Source: an uncultured Bacteroidales bacterium
Lineage (GTDB): Bacteria > Bacteroidota > Bacteroidia > Bacteroidales > Coprobacteraceae
NCBI GenBank assembly: GCA_949297285.1
Contig: CASFRL010000138.1
Location: forward strand, 1 to 51,309
DNA length: 51,309 nt
Direction: 5' to 3'
Under the pieces are notes generated by a model, which worked only from the letters and a program-made list of their open reading frames with translations, was not told where the DNA came from and did no database searches. The position numbers and the translations under genes were made by a program. Shown here in pieces: positions 1-8,390 of the stretch; the stretch's first letter is position 1; the number at the start of each line of letters is the position of its first letter.

Positions 1-152
1 GGTGTTCAATGTTGTTATAACATTATTTATCTGCCGAAAACAGGGACTCTGATTATTTTTAATCCATAAAAGAATCTATAACAGTATTTTCACTATCTTT
101 GAATAAGATAGGATGCGGCTTGGCAAAGTCGACCTTAAAAACTTCGTTTTTG

Positions 153-184
153 TTTGCCTCTGCACTCGCCTTTCACTATCTTTG
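153..184 (+). promoter_or_regulatory. Bacteroidetes-type promoter of serB
   Basis: A TTTG at 153-156 (-33 element) is followed after 20 bases by TATCTTTG at 177-184 (-7 element). This is the Bacteroidetes primary-sigma layout, and it lies 24 bases upstream of the serB ATG at 209. A second TATCTTTG sits at 94-101 without a clear -33 box. Confidence 0.7.
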
Positions 185-208
185 CAATCCAATTTTTAGA
201 AAAATCGT

Positions 209-1438
209 ATGAGCCAAAAAACTGAAATCATATTGATCAATATCTCGGGCGAAGACAAACCGGGAGTGACTTCGGCCTTAACAGGTATATTGTCGCGTTA
301 TAATGCAACGATTCTCGACATCGGACAAGCAGATATACACCACACGTTATCTTTAGGTATTCTGTTCAAAACGACCGATGACAACTCGGGCGAGATAATG
401 AAAGATTTACTATTCAAGGCATACGAGTTAGAAATAAATATAAAGTTTTCTCCGATCAGTGAAAGCGAATACAACAGTTGGGTGAGCCTTCAAGGGAAAA
501 ACCGATATATCATAACGATTCTCAGCCGACAAATTACAGCCCGTCAAATCGGAGAGGTAACCCGCGTCGTTGCCGAACAGGGATTGAATATAGATGCCAT
601 TCAACGGCTTACCGGACGTATTCCGTTAGACGAGTCGGCTCGCAAACCCAAATCGTGTATCGAACTTTCGGTGAGAGGGACTCCGAAAGACAAACCTTCG
701 ATGCAATCGAGTTTCATGCAATTGTCCTCAGAATTGGGTATGGACATTTCATTCCAGCAAGATGACATGTTCCGCCGTTGTCGCCGTCTGATTTGTTTCG
801 ACATGGACTCTACCCTTATAGAGACAGAAGTCATCGACGAATTGGCCGTGCGTGCCGGTGTCGGTGATCAGGTAAAAGCGATTACCGAATCTGCGATGCG
901 CGGAGAAATCGATTTCTCAGAAAGTTTTGAACGAAGGGTTGCTTTATTAAAAGGCCTCGAAATATCGGTAATGGAAGAAATCGCTGAAAACCTGCCGATA
1001 ACCGAAGGGGTAGATCGTATGATGCAGGTTTTGAAAACTGCCGGATTCAAGATCGCGATTTTGTCGGGCGGTTTTACCTATTTCGGAAACTATCTGAAAA
1101 AGAAGTACGGTATCGATTATGTGTATGCCAACGAACTGGAAATCGAAAACGGAAAACTGACCGGGAAACATGTCGGCGACATTGTTGACGGAAAACGCAA
1201 AGCAGAACTATTGCGGCTTATCGCCCAAGTAGAAAATGTAGATATTGCTCAAACCATCGCTGTCGGTGATGGAGCAAACGATTTACCGATGCTCAACATT
1301 GCCGGATTGGGTATTGCATATCATGCCAAACCGAAAGTCAAAGAAAACGCATCTCAATCGATCTCAACGATAGGCCTCGACGGCGTACTCTATTTTCTGG
1401 GATTCAAGGACTCTTATATCGGTGACAATAAAATATAG
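209..1438 (+). CDS. serB: Phosphoserine phosphatase with N-terminal ACT-like region
   Basis: Last step of serine synthesis: hydrolysis of O-phosphoserine to serine in the cytoplasm. The protein has 409 residues. The first ~180 look like a pair of ACT-like regulatory domains (it opens with ISGEDKPGVTSALTG, a typical ACT start). The C-terminal half is a HAD phosphatase: DMDSTLIE with nucleophile D198 and acid D200, the ILSGGF motif II, and the VGDGANDLPM motif IV. E. coli SerB is shorter (about 320 residues); the long N-terminal form is usual in Bacteroidetes. The ATG lies 24 bases after a good TATCTTTG promoter. It is monocistronic. The ACT region suggests serine feedback, which is inference. 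Confidence 0.96.
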   Translation: MSQKTEIILINISGEDKPGVTSALTGILSRYNATILDIGQADIHHTLSLGILFKTTDDNSGEIMKDLLFKAYELEINIKFSPISESEYNSWVSLQGKNRYIITILSRQITARQIGEVTRVVAEQGLNIDAIQRLTGRIPLDESARKPKSCIELSVRGTPKDKPSMQSSFMQLSSELGMDISFQQDDMFRRCRRLICFDMDSTLIETEVIDELAVRAGVGDQVKAITESAMRGEIDFSESFERRVALLKGLEISVMEEIAENLPITEGVDRMMQVLKTAGFKIAILSGGFTYFGNYLKKKYGIDYVYANELEIENGKLTGKHVGDIVDGKRKAELLRLIAQVENVDIAQTIAVGDGANDLPMLNIAGLGIAYHAKPKVKENASQSISTIGLDGVLYFLGFKDSYIGDNKI

Positions 1439-1689
1439 CCCGAAAAATATTTCGACGTCAGATAATTTTTTGTATCCGATCAGATATTTTCTCTTATAAA
1501 ATACGGTTATTCTCCGTTATATTGTCCGAATTGCATTTTTCAAGACAGGCGTCAATATGCGAACTTCGGAAACAATAAAAACGGGCATAGCGTTAAACAG
1601 GCAGTCTTATTTTCCGAAGTTTAAAACATCAATCGGGACAAGACCTCAAAATCATTTTATCATTAAAGGTTTTTCCTAAAAAAATTCTG

Positions 1690-1697
1690 TACATTTG
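1690..1697 (+). promoter_or_regulatory. Probable -7 element for the patatin gene
   Basis: TACATTTG fits the TAnnTTTG consensus and lies 32 bases before the ATG at 1730. No convincing TTTG -33 box is visible. Confidence 0.45.
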
Positions 1698-1729
1698 GGA
1701 GGTCATTCTTTTTGATACATATTACCGAT

Positions 1730-4021
1730 ATGAAAAGATTTATTCTTATAATCACCGCATTTCTGACATGCTCATCCGCTTCTTTTTCTCAAACTGTCGG
1801 ATTGGTTCTCAGCGGAGGCGGTGCAAAAGGAATCGCTCATATCGGAATTATTCAAGCTCTTGAAGAGAACAATGTTCCTATCGACTATATTGCAGGAACT
1901 TCAATAGGGGCTATTGTCGGCGCACTGTATGCCATGGGATATACTCCGGCCGAAATGATCGAATTGATAAAATCCGAAGATTTTGCCTCTTGGTCGACCG
2001 GAAAAATGGACGAAAAATATATCTATTATTTCAAAAAGCCAGACCAGACTCCGGAATTTGCCTCTTTCAAAATCGGATTAAAGGATTCCAGCAAAATAAC
2101 CCCACACTTTCTCCCTCAAAGTTTAATAAATCCTCTCCCCATGAATCTGGCATTCATGCGTATTTTTGCACCTTATACAGCACAATCGAAAGGAGATTTC
2201 AACAACTTGTTCGTACCTTTCCGTGCGGTAGCTTCCGACGTTTACCACAAACGCCCGGTTATATTCGAAAAGGGAGATTTGGGTGATGCGGTGCGAGCCT
2301 CGATGAGTTTTCCGTTTGTATTCAAACCTATCGAAATAGACAGTGTCTTACTTTATGACGGAGGCATTTACAACAACTTTCCGATAGACGTGATGAAGAA
2401 GGACTTTAATCCAGACATTATCATCGGGAGCAACGTTTCTTCGAATCCGGAAAAGCCCAAAGAAGACAATCTCATGGCTCAAATCGAGAATATGGTTATG
2501 CAAAAAACCGATTATCAGATTAATGAGGAAGATGGCATTTTGATCAATTTCAATTTAAAAGAGTATAATCTCCTCGATTTTCCTAAAGCCGACCAGATTT
2601 TCAAAATCGGATACGACAAAGCCATATCGATGATGGATTCCATAAAATCTCGCATTCCTCGCGAATTACCGGCCGAGACCCGAAAACTTCAGCGGATGAT
2701 ATTCAAAAGCAAAACCCCGGAACTTATATTTGAGAACATATCGATCAAAGGAGGAAACCACTCCCAACAAAATTATATTCGTAAACAATTTCAAGTGGAC
2801 GAAGACAAACTCCTCGATCAGGAAGATGTAAAACAATCTTACTATAAACTATTGTCCGACTCAAAAATATCAGACCTCATTCCTCATGCTGTATATAATG
2901 AAAAAAGCGGGAATTTTGATCTCCTGCTCAATACAAAACTTGAAGACAATGTGGCGATCGGACTGGGAGGATACATCTCTTCGGGGAATACCAACCTGAT
3001 CTATTTGGGCGCCAAATACAGAACGTTAAGCCTCTATTCTCTGGATTTCGACATAAACGGTCAATTCGGGAGATCTTATAATACAGGATTAGCTTCGGCA
3101 CGTTTCGAGTTACCGGGAACAATACCGATGTATCTCAAACTGATCGGGGTAGTTTCCAAAAAGAAATATTACGAAAGCGAAAAACTCTTTCAGATAGAAG
3201 AGTCTCCCACGTTTATTTCTCAAAACGAAAATTATATAAAACTGCGTATGGGGCTTCCGTTCCTTACAAATGCCAAAACCGAAGTAACATTGGGTTACGG
3301 ATATTTATACGACAGATACTATCAATCGAAAACCGTCGATTATTCACAAATCGAGTCTGACAAGAGTTCTTATAAATTGGTAATGGGATCATTGCGCTTT
3401 GAAAAAAATACATTGAACAGTTTTATGTTTCCTATTGCAGGGAGTCGGGTTTCGGTGATCGGAGAAGCTGTTTATGGACAAGAGACATTCAGACCGTCAA
3501 ATCCTGATTTGCATACCGAAAATGCAACCCATTCCTGGCTGCAACTTTCGGGTACGTATGACCAGTATTTCAATACGACACCTAAATTCACGCTCGGAAT
3601 ACATGGCGAAATGGTCATCTCCAGTAAAAACTTTTTCAGCAATTATACGGCTACGATCATTCAAGCTCCGGCATTTACGCCTACTCCACATAGCAAAACA
3701 GTATTTAACGAAGCTTTTCGGGCCAATCAATACATTGCTGCAGGAATTCTTCCGATCTGGAAAATCATCAACAACCTGCAACTGCGGACCGAATTGTACG
3801 GATTCGTTCCATTTTTCGAAATCAAACCGGGGAAAAACAATCTCCCCTATTACGGACGTTTTATGAACTCATTTAAATACATGGGCGAAGTAGCATTGGT
3901 GTATAACCTGCCTTTTGCTTCGGTCAGTATCTATACCAACCATTATAGCTATCCCAAAAAGAACTGGAATTTCGGTATCGGATTAGGGCTATTGCTGTAT
4001 AATCCGAAATTCTTGGAATAA
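1730..4021 (+). CDS. Patatin-like phospholipase fused to outer-membrane beta-barrel
   Basis: Probable secreted or surface lipase. The ATG at 1730 is preferred over an in-frame TTG at 1712 because it begins a clean signal peptide (MKRFILIITAFLTCSSASFS). The patatin domain spans about residues 22-215: oxyanion loop GGGAKG, nucleophile elbow GTSIG with Ser58, and the DGG motif with Asp210, so the Ser-Asp dyad is intact. Residues ~335-400 resemble a POTRA module (FENISIKGGN), and ~410-763 a 16-strand Omp85/surface-antigen barrel ending in an aromatic-rich strand. The layout resembles Pseudomonas PlpD (type Vd secretion), but whether the patatin domain is exported through its own barrel cannot be told. 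Substrate unknown. Confidence 0.88.
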   Translation: MKRFILIITAFLTCSSASFSQTVGLVLSGGGAKGIAHIGIIQALEENNVPIDYIAGTSIGAIVGALYAMGYTPAEMIELIKSEDFASWSTGKMDEKYIYYFKKPDQTPEFASFKIGLKDSSKITPHFLPQSLINPLPMNLAFMRIFAPYTAQSKGDFNNLFVPFRAVASDVYHKRPVIFEKGDLGDAVRASMSFPFVFKPIEIDSVLLYDGGIYNNFPIDVMKKDFNPDIIIGSNVSSNPEKPKEDNLMAQIENMVMQKTDYQINEEDGILINFNLKEYNLLDFPKADQIFKIGYDKAISMMDSIKSRIPRELPAETRKLQRMIFKSKTPELIFENISIKGGNHSQQNYIRKQFQVDEDKLLDQEDVKQSYYKLLSDSKISDLIPHAVYNEKSGNFDLLLNTKLEDNVAIGLGGYISSGNTNLIYLGAKYRTLSLYSLDFDINGQFGRSYNTGLASARFELPGTIPMYLKLIGVVSKKKYYESEKLFQIEESPTFISQNENYIKLRMGLPFLTNAKTEVTLGYGYLYDRYYQSKTVDYSQIESDKSSYKLVMGSLRFEKNTLNSFMFPIAGSRVSVIGEAVYGQETFRPSNPDLHTENATHSWLQLSGTYDQYFNTTPKFTLGIHGEMVISSKNFFSNYTATIIQAPAFTPTPHSKTVFNEAFRANQYIAAGILPIWKIINNLQLRTELYGFVPFFEIKPGKNNLPYYGRFMNSFKYMGEVALVYNLPFASVSIYTNHYSYPKKNWNFGIGLGLLLYNPKFLE

Positions 4022-4026
4022 AACCC

Positions 4027-4053
4027 TCTCGATTTAACGCTACAAAATCGAGA
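4027..4053 (+). terminator. Hairpin after the patatin gene
   Basis: Arms TCTCGATTT (4027-4035) and AAATCGAGA (4045-4053), 5 bases past the stop. There is no U-tract, so it may only be an mRNA 3' stabiliser. Confidence 0.4.
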
Positions 4054-4110
4054 CAATAGTAACAAGACTCGAATTTCTCAATCAACATATTTTTGCTTGT
4101 TTTCCAAAAC

Positions 4111-4323
4111 TTAACTCGTTCCGGGTATCGTTGCCAACAACCGTACAATATGCCAGGCTTTCCTTGACATTATCTTTTGTTCATCGGGAGGTACACATTC
4201 ATTACTTCGGTCTGCCTGTTGCAAAATGTCCCGATCGAAACCGTATCGAAAAAAATTAGGTGCCGGAACAGGTCGAAAACCGATCGAATCGAACAGATCA
4301 GCAATACGTAGCTGGCCAAACAT
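4111..4323 (-). CDS. Possible small hypothetical protein (70 aa)
   Basis: An ATG-started frame of 70 codons, MFGQLRIADLFDSIGFRPVP at the start and ending in IPGTS. Its amino-acid content is protein-like, without the runs seen in chance frames of AT-rich DNA, and it lies just downstream of the converging patatin gene. No family is recognised. It could be a remnant of a larger gene or simply chance. No ribosome-binding site decides the matter. Confidence 0.22.
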   Translation of the reverse strand: MFGQLRIADLFDSIGFRPVPAPNFFRYGFDRDILQQADRSNECVPPDEQKIMSRKAWHIVRLLATIPGTS

Positions 4324-4390
4324 AACATTCTTAAAATGATTAAAATTTCTTATGTTTTTAAAAAAACATTTTATCATTATATAAATATTT

Positions 4391-4398
4391 TATATTTG
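4391..4398 (+). promoter_or_regulatory. Probable -7 element for the OmpA/lipoprotein locus
   Basis: TATATTTG matches TAnnTTTG. The predicted start of transcription is near 4405, leaving a leader of about 135 bases before the ATG at 4540. Confidence 0.4.
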
Positions 4399-4539
4399 TA
4401 TAACAATTTCATGGATTAAAGACTTTGTCTATCGTCTATGGCATAAACAGATATTCAGAATACATAAAGAAAAGCTGTTTCATATCTTTTTATATCCATA
4501 GGCAAAATATCAACAAACTTAATTTTAACGATAGAGTAT

Positions 4540-5295
4540 ATGGGCATTCTGAAGAAACTATTAATTGTTGCGGTTTGTCTGCCTTTTACCGGGGTGATGC
4601 AGGCTTCCGAAGAACCTTCGGAAGCGAGAAAAGATTCGGTAGTGCTGCACACGCGTATCTACTTTTCCCGTAATAACAGCGAATGGATCGAAAAGAGCGA
4701 ATACCGCAAAGCCGGCGACTTTCTGCGTTGGGCATTGAAAAACCCCGAACTGAAGATTCACCTCGTAGGCTGGGCTGACAAGACCGGGTCCGAAGAAATT
4801 AACTTGCGCATTTCGGCACGGCGCGCCGTAACTCTTAGCCGCTATCTTGTGCGTAAAGGTGTCGCTGCAGAGCGCATCACCACCGAAGGGCGTGGCATAG
4901 ATACCGAAGCCGCAAACGACTCGATGGCTCGCCACGTAGATATGTTGGGCTTATTGCCGGTAGCCTTATCACCGCAACCACAAAACGATGAAACAGTCCG
5001 GCCAGACGCAAACACGCCCGAACCTCCTGTACAGCAGAAACAAAACGATGAAACAGATCAAGCTGACACAGACACAGACACACCCGCTCCCCCTGCACAG
5101 CAGGAACAATCAAAATCCCAACAAGACATTGACACAATCACACAAACCGAAGAGCAATCTTCCGCCGTGCCGCAGTCCTCACATTCCCGTTGGAATATAG
5201 GGTTGAACGTTGGTATTCCGTTTTTCTGGGGTGATATGCTCTCCATGTCGGCAAGCAAAACCTATATAGGTACAGGGAGGTTACCGCATCTCTGA
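4540..5295 (+). pseudogene. OmpA-domain outer-membrane protein, 5' part (frameshifted)
   Basis: N-terminal 251 residues of a broken gene whose original frame continues to 5821. Signal peptide (MGILKKLLIVAVCLPFTGVMQA), then an OmpA-type peptidoglycan-binding domain at about residues 35-115 (GWADKTGSEEINLRISARRA with the usual Asp and Arg; GRGID at its end). Residues ~145-205 are a Pro/Gln/Asp/Thr-rich linker built on two imperfect repeats (QNDET...PEPPVQQ and QNDET...PAPPAQQ). The barrel begins with RWNIGLNVGIPFFWGDML and is cut off after KTYIG by a frame change, running out of frame to a TGA at 5293. As it stands the product would be a periplasmic OmpA domain without its barrel. Confidence 0.75.
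4981..5106 (+). repeat. Two imperfect direct repeats in the linker of the OmpA gene
   Basis: Units of 60 bases (4981-5040) and 66 bases (5041-5106). Both begin CAAAACGATGAAACAG and end in a run coding Pro-rich sequence plus cagcag. They encode two copies of a flexible linker motif; the second unit carries an extra GACACA hexamer. Confidence 0.8.
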
Positions 5296-5821
5296 GCTGC
5301 TGACCATATCACTCTCGGCAGATTATGCAAGCGGAAAACTCGGTGCTTGGGATTACGCACAGGATTACTTGCTCGCCCCTGATGGCATGACATGGTATGT
5401 ACCACAAGAACAAGCCATGCAACGTTACGGCGATCTCTACTCGAAAGTATCGCTCGTGAACGCAGGATTAAGCCTTGATGTGAATATCAACCGGATATTC
5501 AGTAAACGTGCCGCCGAACATCGCTTTACGGCATGGGTATCTCCGACAGTATACGGACAGTTCTTCTCGGCAGACATCTACACGAAAGAGGGAGATAAAC
5601 GTTATTCGGACGGTGTAACCGAACCCGATAAAATTTCATTAGGATTAGGCGGCGCATTATCTCTGCGCTACCGCATAATCCAAGATATAGACCTGCAACT
5701 GAAAAACTCGCTAATCTGGATAACTGACAACCATTTCGACGGTATCCGTACCCCGTTCGGCAAAACAAAACAGAACGCTTTATGGATACCGCAAATCGGT
5801 GTGGTATGGCATATCAAATAG
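5270..5821 (+). pseudogene. Outer-membrane beta-barrel, 3' part of the frameshifted OmpA gene
   Basis: Continuation of the 4540 gene in another frame. This frame is open from 5270 just after a TAG at 5267, and reads VQGGYRISELLTISLSADYA directly, which joins naturally to KTYIG in the upstream frame. The rest has alternating barrel-like strands (FTAWVSPTVYGQFF, ISLGLGGALSLRYRII, NALWIPQIGVVWHIK) and ends in an aromatic strand. A TTG at 5369 could start a truncated product, but it would lack a signal peptide. Restoring one frame needs removal of one base or addition of two, for example a lost GT unit in ggtacag. The family resembles Bacteroidales DUF3575-type proteins; not certain. Confidence 0.7.
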
Positions 5822-5858
5822 AGAGATAAAAAAGGATTATTTATAATAAAAAAGCGAT

Positions 5859-6464
5859 ATGAAGGAAATAAGAAAAATCTGGGCAGTTCTGCTGTTGACG
5901 GGCATATTTTTCGGTATGGGCAGCTGCATGAAAGAAGACATCGACGACATCCGCAAAGAATTGCAGAAACAAGACCAGAGATTGAGTAACCTCGAAACGA
6001 ATATTCAATCCCTGCAAAGTTTGATCGAAGCCCTTGAAGACAAAGATTATGTCACAGGAGTAACGGCCCTTACTGACGAAACAGGATATATAATCACATT
6101 CCTGAAAAGCGGTTCTATAACCATCAAGCATGGAGAAAAAGGAGATAACGGAGATACGCCCATCGTGAGCGCGAAACAGGATACCGACGGGAAATACTAC
6201 TGGACCGTGAACGGCGAATGGCTGCTCGACAACGGCAACAAAATGCCAGTGACCGGAGAAAAAGGAGAAACAGGGAACAAAGGTACAGATGCCATTGCCC
6301 CACAAGTGCGCATCAATGAAGATACCGGCTTCTGGGAAATATCTACCGACGGCGGTAACCTCTGGAATTCGACCGGTGTAAAGGCAACCGGCGATGCAGG
6401 AGATTCTTTCTTCCAAAAAGCCCCGAACTCTCTGAAGACAATTTGTATTACATATTCACACTGA
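5859..6464 (+). pseudogene. DUF4988-like surface lipoprotein, 5' part (frameshifted)
   Basis: N-terminal 201 residues of a second broken gene, 37 bases after the OmpA/barrel gene. Lipoprotein signal with lipobox GMGSC (Cys23), then a coiled coil at about residues 27-65 (IRKELQKQDQRLSNLETNIQ). Collagen-like glycine triplets (GEKGDNGDT, GEKGETGNKG) flank a KYYWTVNGEWLLD segment typical of DUF4988/PL29 N-terminal regions in Bacteroides lipoproteins. The frame leaves the family pattern after GDSFFQKAP and stops 16 codons later. Adding one base to the aaaaagcccc tract at 6415-6424 gives GDSFFQKAPELSEDNLYYIF and joins the 6443 frame. The original protein would be about 670 residues, anchored outside the outer membrane. 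Confidence 0.78.
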
Positions 6465-7879
6465 CAAACGGAGATGAAATCGAGATACCAAACTATCTAT
6501 CAAGAGGATTAATATTTATGCAAAACGGACAACCCTTGACCGATTTAGTCACCAAGATCATAGTAACGGATGGCGAGTTGACTTTCTCCGCACCAGAAAA
6601 CATGCAAGTTTCTACACATATACTTGAAGGAGATGGATGGTCGACAAAGATAGAAAACAATACGATCAAACTTGAACCTAACATCGATCCTGCGATACTG
6701 GAAGTAACTTTGAGCGAAAATGGCAAAGTAATCGAAACCTACCATTTGAACCTCTCTCTTTTCTACGGGAGCGGAACAACGAGCGACCCCTATCAAATCA
6801 CTTCAACAGAAGACTTTATCATTTTTTCGGAACAAAATAGTCCCGACAAGACTTTCTCTGATATCTATTTTATACTGACAAATAATATTGATCTAACAGA
6901 TACGGAATTTAAACCGATTGAATATTTTTCAGGCTCATTCGATGGGCAAAATAATAGTGTACGCGGATTGAATATCGTAGATGAATCGCAATACAAAAAT
7001 ATCGGTTTATTCTGTATAGTAAATAATGGTACGGTATCTAATCTTAACGTAGAAGGTACCGTGCATAGAGTAAGCAAAAGATCGGATCAGGATGGGTTTA
7101 CAAATGGAATAGGTGGCGTAGTGGGTGTATGCAATAATGGCACTATTAAGAATTGCACTTTCAAAGGGAGCGTCATGAGCGAGGCAAACGAGGTTTTTGA
7201 TTATATAGGCGGTGTAGTCGGATGTATTCAAATGAATAGTGCAATCATAGGATGCGGCAATTTGGCATCTCCAGGCGGATCAATCAATGTGGTGCAGTCT
7301 CAAACAATAGGCGGTGTAGTAGGTTTTAGTATTAGTAGTCATATAATAGGCTGTTATAACACAGGAGATATAGTTTGCCAAAATAAAGATAATACCATAG
7401 GTGGCGTAACTGGAGGCCTTGATAGTAATACAATTATTGCATGTTACAATACCGGTACAATAACGGTTCCTTTGGAAACGAGAAATGCAGCAGGGGTAAT
7501 CGGCAATGCTTCGTTTAAGATCATAGTAACAGCTTGTTATGATGCAACCAACAATAACGAGGATGTTTATGCGATTGGTGCTATGGCTTCGGGCCCTTCT
7601 GCTGTGGAAAATACAAGATTTAATACTTGCTATTGGCTGACGGCAGATAACCGTATAGGTATTGGTTATTCGGGAGGCAATTATGACAGGGATGCTTATA
7701 AAGATATTGCGTTTCCTGACTGTACCACCAAGAGCGAGGCTGAACTAAAGAGCCAAACAACAGTCGATGCCCTGAACAATGCAATAGACACGTGGAATAG
7801 CGCGAACGACAACCTCTGCACCTATCGTTTCGAAGTCGACAAGAATGGCGGTTACCCCGTTCTTATTTCTCAAGACTAA
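6443..7879 (+). pseudogene. GLUG-repeat surface protein, 3' part of the frameshifted lipoprotein
   Basis: Continuation of the 5859 lipoprotein in the -1 frame; the overlap 6443-6464 covers the shift. It begins YYIFTLTNGDEIEIPNYL, the normal end of a DUF4988 region, followed by a beta-sandwich-like stretch (to ~residue 105) and DPYQITSTEDFIIFSE, which usually precedes GLUG repeats. At least five GLUG-type repeats follow (GGVVGVCNNGTIKNC, GGVVGC, GGVVGFS, GGVTGG, AGVIGN), ending near residue 425. A TTG start exists at 6443, but alone this piece would have no signal peptide. GLUG proteins are often adhesins or surface proteins; ligand unknown. Confidence 0.75.
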
Positions 7880-7926
7880 GCATTAACAGACAGACCTTAT
7901 GACAGAACATACCCCAATGGGGAGAA

Positions 7927-7962
7927 AATACGAGGGATACCACTTGTGGTATCCCTCGTATT
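7927..7962 (+). terminator. Perfect 17-bp hairpin after the lipoprotein locus
   Basis: Arms 7927-7943 and 7946-7962 (AATACGAGGGATACCAC and its exact complement) with a 2-base spacer. The hairpin lies 48 bases past the stop. The following bases are T-poor, so termination is likely but not certain. Confidence 0.65.
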
Positions 7963-8155
7963 GCTCAAGTATAAATAAAACAAGAAAGCTTCCGGCAATG
8001 GGAGATGAAACAGATGAGTAAAAAATATTACCCTATCCCATTAATGAGCATATAAATTAGCAAATATCCATCCGTTGCAAGAAATGGAGCTAAATCTATG
8101 CCGACTTGAGACGAAAGATTTTTTCTAAAAGCAAAAAAAGAAACTTGATTTATTA

Positions 8156-8185
8156 CTTGTAAAACAAAAATTATTTATATCTTTG
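8156..8185 (+). promoter_or_regulatory. Promoter of tRNA-Arg
   Basis: CTTG at 8156-8159 (near-consensus -33), 18 bases, then TATCTTTG at 8178-8185; the tRNA begins 12 bases later. Confidence 0.65.
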
Positions 8186-8196
8186 CAGTCGCAAAT

Positions 8197-8270
8197 GGCT
8201 CCGTGGCTCAACTGAATAGAGCATCTGACTACGGATCAGAAGGTTACAGGTTTGAATCCTGTCGGAGTCA
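8197..8270 (+). tRNA. tRNA-Arg(ACG)
   Basis: A 74-nt cloverleaf without encoded CCA. Acceptor GGCTCCG pairs with CGGAGTC (one G-U). The anticodon stem TCTGA/TCAGA encloses the loop CTACGGA, anticodon ACG. The T-arm is ACAGG TTTGAAT CCTGT. It is identical over its whole length to the gene at 20611. Confidence 0.96.
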
Positions 8271-8271
8271 C

Positions 8272-8305
8272 AAAAACCTTCGGAAAGATTTTTCCGAAGG
8301 TTTTT
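8272..8305 (+). terminator. Intrinsic terminator of tRNA-Arg
   Basis: Arms AAAAACCTTCGGAAA (8272-8286) and TTTCCGAAGGTTTTT (8291-8305), a perfect 15-bp stem with a 4-base loop ending in T5, directly after the tRNA. Confidence 0.85.
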
Positions 8306-8356
8306 CTATTTAAATTTTGCTCTTACTCAAAAGACAATCCTATTCATAGAAATATC

Positions 8357-8364
8357 TATCTTTG
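8357..8364 (+). promoter_or_regulatory. -7 element of the acyltransferase gene
   Basis: TATCTTTG placed after the tRNA terminator. It predicts a transcript start near 8373 and therefore favours an ATG at 8391 or 8397 over the TTG at 8379. Confidence 0.55.
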
Positions 8365-8390
8365 CGACCTATTTTAAATTGTCAGAACAA

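Larger units (their letters stand above)
4054..4539. other. Long non-coding stretch before the OmpA locus
   Basis: About 490 bases without a convincing gene. It holds a possible small minus-strand ORF (4111-4323), an AT-rich run and a -7 promoter element at 4391. The transcript from that promoter would have a leader of about 135 bases; no known riboswitch fold was recognised in it. Confidence 0.5.

Noticed and set aside
6405..6465. Programmed -1 frameshift in the lipoprotein gene
   Set aside because: The local codons (caa aaa gcc ccg) do not form a canonical X-XXY-YYZ slippery site and no strong downstream stem was seen; indel is simpler.
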